Origin: Acholoe squamosa
Lineage: Eukaryota > Annelida > Polychaeta > Phyllodocida > Polynoidae
NCBI GenBank assembly: GCA_949317995.1
Contig: OX439052.1
Location: 37,883,932-37,947,931 of the forward strand
Reading direction: 5' to 3'
Length of the DNA: 64,000 nt
Each line of letters starts with the position of its first letter. The stretch's first letter is position 1. The notes under the pieces were generated by a model, which saw nothing but the letters and a program-made list of their open reading frames with translations, searched no databases and was not told where the DNA came from. Shown in pieces: positions 50,404 through 61,344 of this stretch. Position numbers and translations under genes: made by a program.

Positions 50404-50977
50404 AAATACTGAATTGAAATTTGTAAAATATAGAGAAAATAATATGCGATCAGTTAGACACAAGATTTTCCATATGGGTCGAATAAGAAGCCTACTGGAT
50501 GAGAATGCCTCTCTAACTGTATTTAAATCCATGATATTGCCTACTTTTGACTATTGTGATTATATTTGGGATAGGGATTATAGAGGAGAAAATAGGGACC
50601 TTCAAATGCTACAAAATAGAGCCTTAAGGATGGTATATAAGGTAAAACTAGAAGAAAATCCTGTTTTGACTACAAAACAAATACAAGAAAGGAGCAATTG
50701 CTCAGAACTGTGCATGAGAAGAGACTTACATCTACTATCGTATGGCTTTATGTTAACTCAAAATATAAATCTGGTAGATAGGAGGAATATTGCCACACGT
50801 TATCATCAGGGTATAAGATTGCTAGTTCCTCATAGCCTGAAACCAATTGTATTAAGAAGTGCCTTTTATAGAGCAATATTAAGATGGAATCAGCTAAAAC
50901 CAGAATATACTGTAATTAATAATCTTTATAAATTTAAAAAAAGTGTAAAGAAAATGTATTCAAACTGTTTTATGTAA

Positions 50978-51283
50978 ACTATGTACCTGTAATTGACCCA
51001 AAGGATTATATTTCTCATATTCATCTCATCTCATTATCATCACTACAAGCAGCATCAGTTTTTGTTACTTAGGGTATTACATAACTATTACAACCCTAGT
51101 AGGCTAAGTAGAACAAACGATGTAATGTGACTGCTATTATTGTTTATCAAAAATGTTTTCTTAGATTAAAATCATGTCATATTGTGGGTCCTAGCGTAAG
51201 CACTACAATGCGTAGGTGCTAGGTTAAACAACTTACATCTCATTATGTACCTTGTTTTTGCCCAATAAACAACTTCAAAAAGG
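50978..51283 (+). other. 3' untranslated region of the LINE
   Basis: About 300 bp after ORF2 contain no ORF. They hold a small stem (CCTAGC...GCTAGG, ~51191-51224) and AATAAA at 51264-51269, close to the probable 3' end. A foldback, TAATTACAC with GTGTAATTA, follows at about 51285-51317. Confidence 0.6.
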
Positions 51284-51379
51284 ATAATTACACGAGGCCG
51301 TAGGCCGAGTGTAATTAGCCTTTGCTAACTCACACAAGTCATGAATTATCCATTGACTACTTATTTTATACCACGAAAC

Positions 51380-51845
51380 CAATATATAATCAATAGAATA
51401 CCAATAAATTCAAGTTGAAAACAAAAATTATTCCCCCTCCCTGGGACTCGAAGCCAGTCATAGTGTGTGTACACAGGTACATACACCTCCTCGTCGCCCG
51501 GCAGCGGACAGCGACAGCCCCGGTCTTGGCTTGGCTTGCTTTGAATGTTTCTCGCGGTTATGTTTGTGTACAATCGATACATACACCTCTTCGCCCGGCA
51601 GCGGACAGCTACAGCGCACACGGCAAAAAAAAGGGTTGGCAGCGACACACAGCGAAAAATAGTGTTTGTACACGATCGGTACATACACCTCGTCGCTCGG
51701 CAGTGGACAGCGACAACGCACACGGCGAAAAAAAGATGCGCCCGGACCGGGGCTCAACCCGCGTACCTCTGACGGCTGAGCGCAAAGCGCTAACCACTAG
51801 GCCACGGCGTCACACACCTCAACGGTCGTCTCGGCTTGGCGTGCG
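51380..51845 (-). mobile_element. tRNA-derived SINE-like repeat, copy 2, with internal triplication
   Basis: The minus strand of 51733-51812 has A box TGGCCTAGTGG, B box GGGTTGAGCCCC and a CCGGGC end. The adjoining part contains three ~100-bp copies of 'cgcccggcagcggacag' with 'tacatacacctc' (near 51498, 51594 and 51692), where copy 1 has one. Short ORFs on both strands follow the repeats and are not genes. Confidence 0.65.
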
Positions 51846-52165
51846 GGTTATCCATGGATAACCGCACGCCTTCCAAAATTCATGCTACAGCATTCATGCT
51901 GTGCAGTATCGACAGGTATGTGCATGGGAATATCCAGCAAAAAGCACTGAGTAACCCAGAAATCGTGTAAGGTATGCTAGATATCCATGCATTACAGGCA
52001 CTGGGTGCCTGATATCCATGGATATCAGGCACACCTTACAAAAGTCATGATGCATGCATCATGGTGTGCAATATCGACAGGTATCAGAATGGGAATATCC
52101 AGAAAAAGCACTCAAAATCACAGAGGTCGTACAGAGGTGTACAGAGGTCGTACAGAGGTGTACCT
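51836..52165. repeat. Cluster of short palindromes and a small tandem repeat
   Basis: A near-palindrome centred on TATCCATGGATA lies at about 51836-51869. A perfect 28-bp palindrome (GTGCCTGATATCCA and its reverse complement) spans 52005-52032. A four-fold ~12-bp repeat, 'gtacagaggt', lies at about 52117-52165. The two palindromes are surrounded by related sequence ('acaggtatgtgcatgggaat' and 'acaggtatcagaatgggaat'), so they are two diverged units. Confidence 0.75.
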
Positions 52166-52674
52166 TACAGAATCAAACAAAAGTTGGTGGTGCGCCTTGT
52201 AGGCGAGGATATGACAGTAGATAGAACAGTACTAAACTGTCCCAGGGTCCCAGGTGCACCCTTTGCCCCCCCCCCTTCCTTTTGCATGTCCTACAACTTA
52301 GGGTATGCCTCAGTTATATATACTGGGTGCACTTGGTGCAGCCCTATCCATCAGCCTACTAACCAGGGCTGCATTTTTGCATCATACCTCCCCTTTTTGA
52401 GGATTTTGGAGCCCACAATAATCAAATAAACTCTTAACTAAAGACAAAAATGACGGGGCGCCCCCCCAAGCCCCCGTGTCTAAATCTGCTACTATATCAG
52501 CACATGAAATGAATGCAGGCCTGTTGAATTATTAGACTCGTCAATGCTGCGTCCACACATTGGGTGGACAAAATTATCAGCATGATTCATAATGCAACCC
52601 TTATGGAGTTACAGGGATATTTCCCCGCTAATTTGGGACTTGGCTCATACACTTGACCCAGGATGTATGGTAAT

Positions 52675-52677
<3 letters not shown>
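52166..52677. other. Spacer left of the second gypsy element
   Basis: No gene recognised. It contains a C-run (52266-52274) and otherwise unique-looking sequence. Confidence 0.5.

Positions 52678-52717
<40 letters not shown>
52678..52717. repeat. (TA)n microsatellite
   Basis: About 20 TA units directly abut the truncated LTR at 52718. Confidence 0.95.
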
Positions 52718-52727
<10 letters not shown>

Positions 52728-52872
52728 TAATCCGGAGGTAAGCCTTTTAGAGTTCTGCTCCTCTCTGTCTGCAACCCGGAACTAACTAATCAGAGTAACA
52801 ACTCCCTTATTTATACATAGGCAGATACTCCGACCCCGGCCTGCTTTACGGCAGGCCAGCGTCTCAGGATCT
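52718..52872 (-). repeat. 3' LTR of gypsy element 2, truncated (~155 bp)
   Basis: It matches 62740-62894 closely but lacks the portion equivalent to 62629-62739, including AATAAA (minus strand). Similarity stops at the (TA)n tract. The inner boundary is set by the purine tract GGCGGAGGAGA (minus strand, 52871-52881) and by weak similarity to the other LTR; uncertainty is about 15 bp. Confidence 0.8.
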
Positions 52873-53303
52873 CCTCCGCCGACTACTATTGCCGACGTAA
52901 CCGCGTTACTTCAGGACCGCTGGCCTCGCCGCCCCCACACCAGGATGGTTTCGGCTCCGCCAACGGCCCTTCCGTCTCCGCCACACTCTCCCCAACTAAT
53001 CTATAGCCTTACCGGGAGAAAGAGTGTGATATTACCCTCCTGCAGATGGGTTTCCAATTTTGAATAATCCTGCCACGCCATGGCCCCTGGGCGTTTAGAT
53101 AAATATCTACACATATCATACACATAGTAAATCCTACTTAAACCTCCTCTGTAGGCGGCATTAACTACTAAGTAAACCGAATCCGCCGTCCCCTATGCGG
53201 AGTATAACCATAACAACAACTTTTATACAATAATACGACGTCATTTCGTCTGGATCCGGCAGACATCCTCCACCTCCCCTTCTCCGCCGCCCTCCGGATC
53301 GCC
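52873..53303 (-). other. 3' untranslated region of gypsy element 2
   Basis: About 430 bp between ORF3 remnants and the 3' LTR. Small minus-strand ORFs here are in other frames and unsupported. Confidence 0.5.
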
Positions 53304-56300
53304 TCAGGATGTCTTGTCGCCGCCCTCGTTGGTTCCAGCCTTGGTCGTCCGCGCCGCCAACGTCTTCAGCCACCGCTGCCCGCAGCGGCTGCAGCATCCC
53401 TTCTTATCACGGCCATAACGGGTCCGGGTAACATGGACCAGTTCAATATCTCCATTGGGGAGAGTGTGAATGGAGGAAGATTGCAGTCCCCCAGGTATAA
53501 CCCTCATCTCAGGTCCTAGGGTCCGAGGCTGCCCCAGTCGTCTAGAGTGTTCCTTGAGGGCCTCCGGCCCGGTAAAATCAGAATGCCATGGCATAGCCCC
53601 ATCCTCCTCCGCCTCCTCGTCCCTATTGTCACCCGCTTTATCTCCTCGTTGATCTAGTGGTAGGCGGTGCACCTCCTCTACCCCCACCAACCCCTCAGTG
53701 CTGGCGATTCCCCCTTCTCCCATATCTCCTATAGGTAATCCGGTTACTACCATCACTCAGTCTGTCTCAGTGTTGGGTAGGGGCGCCGGATCCCCAAGCC
53801 CTCCGACCACCGTCTCGACCCCCTCCGGCACCATCACCATGGTCTCTGCCCGTCCACTCTCACCCCCCACTTCTACTTGCAGCAAGAATTCCCCCTTAGG
53901 CGAGCAAAGGACTAGCCCGTCCAACCCCACAGTCACGGTTCGGGGGTACTTATCCAACCTGGGTAGAGCAACTAAGGTCCCTGGCTCTACGAGGGGGGTC
54001 TTCGGTACCTTCTCCGCCTGTCCTTTCTCCTTCACCGGTGTCCCTACGGAACACGATTGAAATTTGCTCATTAATTGGGCGGTACCCTCATCCATGGATC
54101 GGTTTTGTATGGCCTCTTCCTCCACCTCTTTTAACACTCCCTCCAGGCTCAACTTCCTCGTAGACTTTCCCGCCCCTTTTCCTTTAGGGCTTTTACTTTT
54201 AGTCTCCATCTCTTTCCTCAGTCTTTCTTTCTCCGCCTCTTTGGCCTTCCTCTCCTCCTCCTCCTTTGTCCGCTGTTCCTCCTCCGCCCTCCGGCGCTCC
54301 TCAGCCTCTCTGGCCTTCCTCTCCGCCTCCTCTCTCTCTTTCCGTTTAATTTCTCTTTTCTTCTTTCGCTCCTCCTCCTTGGCATCGCTGAGTACAGCCA
54401 GGAACTGGGCTTTCAGTTTAGGGCAGGATTGGACGTACGCCGGGATGGCCACCTCCTCCGACTCCTCGCTGGTTTCATCCTCCCCTTCCACCTCCTCCAC
54501 CTCATCACCCCCCCCACCCCCTCCGCCTCATCCTTCTCTGGCAACTCAGGCGTCACGATTGTAACTGTCTTCAGGATGGGTTTCGGTTTGCTAGGGGAAG
54601 GTTTACTCATATCCTCATAGGAGGGCAACGTCTCGGGACTGGCACCGGAGAGGGTGGGTTTGGGCTTGTTGACTAGTTCGTAAGGGGGCTGCTTCTCGGG
54701 GCTAGAGTCCAGCCCATTTCCCCCTAGTCCCAAGCTCTCTCCGTCCTCCCCACTCGTGGCGGAGATGTCCTCTTAGGCAGCCGACTTGATGGAGGTTCGG
54801 GAGGTCGGAGTGTCCTTCTTGGTTTCCTCGTACTCCGCCTCCAGGGCCCTCACATTGACCTCCCCTAGAGGCACCTCCCGTTGCATTCGTAACAGAGTCT
54901 TGGTGGGGGTCTCCCCCGACTGTCCATATCTCTCTACCAGTAATCCTATGACGAACTTCAGTTTCCCCGCCATTTCTTCGTCTATTTCCACCTCCCCCCG
55001 CTCAGTAGAGGTGTCAGGTCGGGTATCCCCGTGGTCAGTGGCGGGGTGGAGGGTCCCGCTTCCTCCTCCGCCTGCCGCTCCTTACCCCGTGGGGATTGTC
55101 TCTTCCTCTTTTCCACCGATTCCTCCCCCCCTCCGGCTCGAAGGCCCTCTTGACCCCCTTCCCTGACGTACTCCGGGTGGACCTGACGGAGAGACAGCTC
55201 TGGGGGGTGCTGGTCCCCTCCACGTGGAATCCCAGCAATTGTTCCAAGTATTTGGAGGCGACAGCAGCCTCCGTCTCCTCCTCCAACGTTATTCCCGGCG
55301 ACGCCATGCCGCTGAAGGTAGATCCACTGGGGCTGTCCCCCGCACCCCCTCCACCCGCCGAGGTGCCCTGCTGCGGCGGGGGGACCACGGGCTTGGAGGC
55401 GGCTTTTACTGGTTTCTTTTTCTTGGCCACCGCACTCCCCCTCTTCCTCTTTGTGGTGGTGGACTTGACAGCTTCCTCCGGGCTAGTTGGGGCGGCCACG
55501 AGGCTACTGTCCGCCGAGGATCCTCCCACCTCCGTTGCCCGGCCCACCGGTAGCATCCTGCACTCCTCCGGCGGCTGCCAGTCCTCCAGCTCGGGGTGAA
55601 TACGCATGATGTGTCGCCGGAGATCATCTACCCGGATCTTGGCTACCATGTACTCACACTTAGGGCACTGGTAGCCCTCTTGCATCTCGTCGTGAGTGCG
55701 GAGATGGCGGTTCATCCCATCGGATCTCATGAAGTACCACTGCTTGGAGTCCCCCCTTTTCCGGCAGATCTCGCACCGATACTTCGGCAGCTCCACCCCG
55801 TCCACCCACTCCGTGGGGACCGGCTTCTGGTCTCTGTTTTTGAAGACAGGCATTACTAGTTGTGGCGTTGTCCATAGGCTAACAGGAATTGAAGGGTGAG
55901 GCGGATAGCGCTCCCTTATATTCCCCCCGGTGGTCACGCCCCCTCCTCCTACTCCTCCAATCACCGTCCCCTGGGTCAGGCCACCCTCCGTCACCACGCC
56001 GTGGGAAACCCCCGGTTGCATCATAGCCTTACTCCGCACACTGTTGTCGCCAGTGGCGCCTCCGCTCTCACGTGCCCGCTGTGAACCGTGGGAACGTGAT
56101 CCGCGGTCAGCCGAGGACCTCCGCCTACGATAGCTCCCACTCCGACTCCGGCTCTCCGAGTCCCTCCTCCCATGTCTGGCTGCCTCCATCCGGGCAGACA
56201 CTCCGTCCCTTCTGTGGCCACTAGTGGAGCGGCTAGAGGAGGAGTGGCCGGAGAATCTTTCTTTGTCCCTCCTCCTCTGCCGACTCTCCCTATGTCTTGA

Positions 56301-57014
56301 GCGTGTGGGGCCCTCCCGGGAGTGGCTGGACACTGTAGAAGACACTTTCTTTGACCCTCCACCAGCATCTTTGCCTCGACTCGATTCACCCTCGGGCCCT
56401 GTCCCTCTTAGAACCACCAACCGTGTGTCATCTCCGGCCTGCATTGTAGATTGACCGTTAACGGCCCTTCCCCCGCCTTTTATTGGGGAGAACTTGTTAT
56501 GAGGGTTGCTTAGCGACTCCCGCCTCTCCGGCCCTACTCCGCTAGGCGGCGCTCCGGCCGCCAGCCGGCCGGCCTCACCGCCGGCCGTCGAGGAATTTGG
56601 AGCCTGGCCTCCCGACCTCCCCTTCGTCATGGCTGCTCTGCAGCGTCCAACCCTCCTGACTTCCCTCTCTTCGTTTCCATGGTTGTTGTAGATGGCTTCC
56701 TCGATCATTTCGTAAATAAACCATCTTTCCCTATGCTTCTCCCTGATTCTCCTCCGGCCAGGATCCGCCGCCCTCCTTAATCTTTCTGCCCTGATTTCCT
56801 CGTTTTGGCCATGGTTCCGCCTTCTGCGGGCCAACTCACTCTCATCACTCACCCCCTCTTCATCCGACTCGCCCATCTCGGGGAGGGACCATTCCTCGTA
56901 GGGAGGGTCCTCCTCTGGTTCTACCCCCATCCAATGTGACATTTCGGCTTCTTTCTTCAGCCTTCTTTCATTTTCCAGCCATACATCGCACCAGTCGCGG
57001 CTTTCTTGACTCAT
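53304..57014 (-). pseudogene. Third ORF of gypsy element 2: Arg/Ser-rich protein with two C2H2-like fingers, broken
   Basis: It starts at ATG 57014, 72 nt after the integrase stop. The first open frame (659 residues, to 55035) has an acidic/Arg N-terminus, a long Ser/Arg-rich region (SRSRSGSYRRRRSS), then two zinc-finger motifs: YRCEICRKRGD with HLRTH, and YQCPKCEYMVAK with HIMRIH. A Lys-rich tail follows. Further open frames continue without gaps: 54991-54773 and 54733-54413 (one frame, a stop between), then 54500-53757 and 53756-53304 (another frame, TGA between), including a long Glu/Arg/Lys coiled coil (~54140-54400). In total about 1,240 codons are covered, close to the intact ORF3 of gypsy element 1. 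The function is unknown. Confidence 0.75.
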
Positions 57015-57085
57015 CTTGCTTTTGCAGCTCCTCCACTCCGCCCCAAGGTAAGTATCCAGTTGAGGCGCCAGTCTGACGGCCCGGG

Positions 57086-60000
57086 CTACGCTGGTTCCGG
57101 CAGGCTTCGGTGCACTCCTCCGCAGACCTTCTTTCCTTCTTCCTCCTCGTCTGAATTGTCAGAAGATAGGGGCTCGGCCTCCCTTGTTTCATCCTCCATG
57201 GGAACATCCTCCGCCGTGGCCCGCGCCGGGGCCAGTTTTAGGGCGTTGTAATGGACTACCCTGGTAGTTTTACCCTTTTTAATTTTATACACCGCCTCCC
57301 CTACGCGCCCCACTATCTCCCATGGGCCTGTCCAATAGCTCTGGAGTTTAGGTGTCAGGCCCCTCTTCCGGAGAGGGTGGTAGTAGAAGACCCTGCCCCC
57401 GACAGGGAATTCGCCTGCCGAGGCTCTCGCATCATAGTTCCTCTGTTGCCTGCAGAGGGACCTTCCGAGGGCCTCCCTAGCGACGGAGTATGCTTTTGCC
57501 ATGGTGGTTTGTAATTCGGCCACATAACCGACTCCTCCCCCTACATTGGGCTCCAGTGGGTAAACCAAATCCAGGGGAATGACCGTTTCCCGCCCCAACA
57601 TCAGAAGATTGGGGGACAAACCCGTGGAGGCGTGTGCGGAGGAGCGATACGCCGCCATTACAAATGGCAGCCGCCGGTCCCAGTCCCGTTGGTCCTCCGC
57701 CACCACAGTCGCCAGCAACATTTCAATCGTTCTGTTGGCCCGCTCCACCATCCCATCGCTTTGGGGCCTAAAGGAACAGGTTCTGGTCTGCCTGACTTCC
57801 AGTAAGGCCACCATTTCCCTGAATAGTCCCGACTGGAAGTTCTTGCCCTGATCTGTGTGCACCTCCACCGGGGCTCCAAATCTACAGATGAACTCCTCCA
57901 CCACAGCCCTGGCCACCGTGGGTGCCTCCTGGTTGGGTAAAGCGTACGCTTCCGTCCATTTAGTGAAGTAGTCCGCCGCCACCAAAATATATTGGTTCCC
58001 AGCGGATTTTTTGTTTGTTTGTTTAGTTTTACGTCCGGGGGCCATCGAGGAACTCAGACATTCAAGGTTTCTCGGACATTAGGTCCTTTCTTTTCTTTTT
58101 GGACAGGTATTTATATGCTGCTTGCCCGACACAGCAGTGACCGAATCTATGAATGACCGAATCTATGAGATGAATGACCGAATCTATGAGGAGGGTCGAG
58201 GGGGAAAACCGCTACCGGGGCTTCATTCCCCTACTCTTTTCGAAGGATAGCAAGTGTTCTTTTATTTGCCTGGTCCCATAGGCAGGGCCAGACAAACCAC
58301 GGCCTTTGATCACTCAGACGTGGTTCACTGAGGGGGAATCCCATGGCAAAAGACAAGCATGTAAGCCCAGGCCCGCGCATATGGACACCAGCTGCCCACA
58401 TGCTCACCCCAAGACACAAGAAACCCCAAGTTTGTCGCCTTTTACGAATCTGGAGGACAAGGGCAATGGACCCATCACGTCTAGAGCCATCCTCTGTAGG
58501 GGTAGTCCAGCACCCACGTGTCCCATTGGTGCCCGGTGCGGAGGTGGAGCCGCCTTCCTCCGGACGCAGGGTTCACAGCTGGCGCACCACAGGGTCACAT
58601 CCCTCCTGAAGTCAGGCCAGTAGTAACCTGTCTGGAGGCGCCGGATGGTTTTATTGCGGCCCAGATGCCCCGCCAAGGGTTCTCCGTGGACCTCCCGGAG
58701 CACATCATTCCTGCTCCGGGCGGGTACAGCAATTTGGAAGCATCGTTCCCCCGCCGCGCCTTCCCACCACCGGCCCAGTATCCCTTTTTCTATACTCATG
58801 CGCCCCAATTGGGCATGCCAGGCCCTCAGCTCATAGCCCCAGGTCCGTCTTTCCTCCTCTGTGGTGGTCGCCTCCCCGTTCACCCATGCTCTGACCTGAG
58901 TCAGCACAGTGGAGCGTGCCCCACTCTCTCCCTGCCGGCGGAGTGGAGTCCTCCGCCGCCGGAGGCGCCCCCCGAACCATCTCCTGGCGTTGAGACCTTG
59001 TGAAAACCCGGCAATGCAGCAGCTCCTCCTCATCCTCTCGTCCACATTGCTTGCAGGGCTTCCTGGACAGCCCATCCGCATTCCCATGTAGTTTCCCCGG
59101 CCTATGCTGCACCACTATGTCGTAAGTACTTATAATCTGCAGCCATCGAGCCAGCTGGCCCTCCGGCTCCTTGAACTCCAACAGCCACCGCAGGGAGGCA
59201 TGATCTGTTCGGACTACCACCCTCCTCCCTATTAGGTAATGCTTGAATTTCCTGAGGCCAAAGACTATAGCCAGCAGCTCCCTCCTTGTAACGCAATAGT
59301 TACGCTGCGGCCTGCTGAGAGTGCGGCTGCCATAGGCTAGGACCCTCTCTACCCCCGTCTGCTCCTGGGACAGTACCACTCCGAGGCCTGTGTCACTGGC
59401 GTCGGTGTCTAAGGTAAGCTGTCCCTCCGCCTGGGGGAAAGCTAGGATAGGGGCCTCGGTTAATCTCCTTTTTAGGTCTTGGAATGATGCCTCGCATTCC
59501 TCCGACCACCGGAACGTCCTCCCTTTCTCGGCCAACGCACTCAGTGGTTTAGCCCTCGTAGAGAACTTGGGAACGAAGGTCCTGTAGTAGCCGGCTAGCC
59601 CCAGAAAACTCCGGACCTCCGTCACCGTGGTCGGAGTGGGCCACGACTGCACCGCCGCTATCTTTTCCGGATCTGTCTCTACTCCCGCCTCACTCACTTG
59701 GTGGCCCAGGAATAACACTCTGCGGCGAGCCAACTGGCATTTGGAGGGCTTGATTTTAAGCCCAGCATCCTCCAGCCTTTGAAGTACCTCCCCAAGCCGC
59801 TCCATATGTTCCTCGAAGGTGGCGGAGAATACGACTATGTCGTCTAGATAGACCAAACAAGTTTTCCACTGTAGTCCCCTCATGGCCACTTCCATCACCC
59901 TCTCGAATGTGCCTGGCGCATTGCACAAACCGAAGGGCATTCTCCGGAATTGGAACAGCCCCCGGTGTGTCGTGAATGCTGTCTTCTCTTTATCCCCCTC

Positions 60001-61344
60001 CTCTATATCCAACTGCCAGTAGCCGCTGGCCAGATCCACTGACGAAAACCAAGCGGCCCCTGCCATGGTATCGAGACAATCTTCCACTCTAGGTAGGGGA
60101 TAAGCATCCTTCACGGTGGCGGCGTTGAGCCTCCGGTAGTCCACACAGAAGCGAGTGGTACCATCCTTTTTTCTTACTAGGACCACCGGAGAAGCCCACG
60201 GGCTAGTGGATGGCTCAATCACTCCGGCTTCCAACATCTTCTCCACCTCCTCTTCTACAGCCTCTCGTCTATGGGGTGCCAATCGCCTCAGCGGTTGTTT
60301 GATAGGTGGATGTACCCCCGTATCAATCCTGTGCTTGGCCAATTGAGTGTGCCCTTTGTCGCCCTTATGCCTCTGAAATGCCCCCAGGTGTTTCCTTATA
60401 AGCCGTGCAAGCTCCTTTCTACGGTGAGCCTCCGTCCCGCTCACTAGCCCGTCCACCAAGCTCTTTAGTTCCTCTGGCTCACCTCTCTCCACCACCCGGC
60501 ACCATCCCTCTCCGGCCGTTGTCTCGCCTCCGCCTCTGCACTCCACTCGTTGAATGGCCCCTAGAGTCATGTCTTTATATATCACCACTGGCTCAGGACC
60601 GGGATTGAGCACCCTGACCCAAGTTGCCCTCCCCTCGGGGCATACCAGCCCCCGCCCCACCAGGAAGCTCGGTTCACCCTTGTGTCCGGCCATCCCTTCA
60701 ATCATCCCGTCGTCACCTTGTTGCCAGGGTCCGGCTAGAGTTCCCTCTAGCATGGCCTCCTGTCCGGATCCCAGCACCGCCGCTTGGGTGCTGACGATTC
60801 GGCATACAGAATCCTCCTCTGTCCACACTAGGCGCCCTTTTGCTACGTCGACCATTAGTTTGTTGGTGCGGAGGAACTCCGCCCCCAGGATTCCCTCCGT
60901 CCCGGTGTCGCTGACTACGAAACGCACATTGAGAGTACGCCTCCCGATTTCCAGCTCTGTGTGCACTTCCCCTTTTATGTCCATAGGCCGCCCATCGACG
61001 GAGTAGATCTTCTCCGCCGTTTCTCCCAGGCGTTCCCGTCCGCCCCACCTGCTCCACCATCCTTCGGAGACCAGATTAAGCGACGCACCAGTGTCCACCA
61101 GCAATTGGATGGGGGCCCCTGCCAGCCGACCCTCTACTATCAATCCTCCTCCGCCCCTCTCTCGGCGGCCCTGTATCACATTGATAGGCCCACTTCCCTC
61201 GACCTGTACTTGGCCTTTAGTATAGGTCGATTCTAGTTTCCCGCCGCCGGAGTAGCCTGTTCGCTCACCGGCTTGGATGCCTCCTTGGCCTTGATATTTG
61301 GGCATTCTCGCTTGAAATGGCCTTCCTGTCCGCATCCGAAGCAA
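57086..61344 (-). pseudogene. pol: Pol of gypsy element 2: protease, RT, RNase H, integrase, frameshifted and interrupted
   Basis: The first frame (61344-58831, 837 residues) overlaps gag by 112 nt in a different frame. It holds protease LLVDTGASLNLV, RT motifs VDYRRLN, FGLCNAP and YLDDIVVF, and RNase H LDTDASDTG and TRRELLAI. Near 58930 the sense shifts to the frame 59087-58404, with the integrase zinc domain (HGEPLAGHLGRNKT, CASCEPCVRRK). After an insertion the core follows in a third frame (58045-57086): VAADYFTKW, VEVHTDQGKNF and DGMVERANRT, then YWTGPWEIVGRV and an acidic tail. Catalytic residues are retained, but one polypeptide cannot be made. Confidence 0.9.
58007..58449 (-). mobile_element. 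~440-bp SINE-like insertion in integrase
   Basis: It lies between the integrase zinc domain and core, where coding stops after PLPLSS and resumes with GNQYILVAA. On the minus strand it ends in (AAAC)n and an A-run (58007-58030), like a retroposon tail. The interior has three copies of 'gaccgaatctatgag' (~58140-58190). Ends are good to about 10 bp; no target duplication was resolved. Confidence 0.65.

Larger units (their letters stand above)
47184..50977 (+). pseudogene. LINE ORF2 (CR1/L2-like): endonuclease and RT, broken and interrupted
   Basis: An apurinic-type endonuclease is clear: GIVETWL, GDFNVNL and SDHSPIYL (47.2-47.9 kb). RT pieces follow in changing frames: ATVIPLPKKAN and DLRPISLLP (48.7 kb), CLYIDFKKAFDTVSH (48.9 kb), GVPQGSVLGPVLF and LYADDAVIS (49.1-49.2 kb), then SWCISNTFTINVQKTKW and FAYLGL. 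A ~1-kb insertion intervenes (49389-50403), after which the C-terminal domain continues (VFKSMILPTFDYCDYIW, MLQNRALRMVYK) to TAA 50975-50977. Several frameshifts and stops are present. Motif style places it in the CR1/L2 part of the Jockey superfamily. The enzyme copies LINE RNA at nicked target DNA; this copy is dead. Confidence 0.85.

Noticed and set aside
54064..54564. Plus-strand ORF with Ser/Leu-rich product
   Set aside because: It is the antisense of the Glu/Lys-rich coiled coil in gypsy 2 ORF3.
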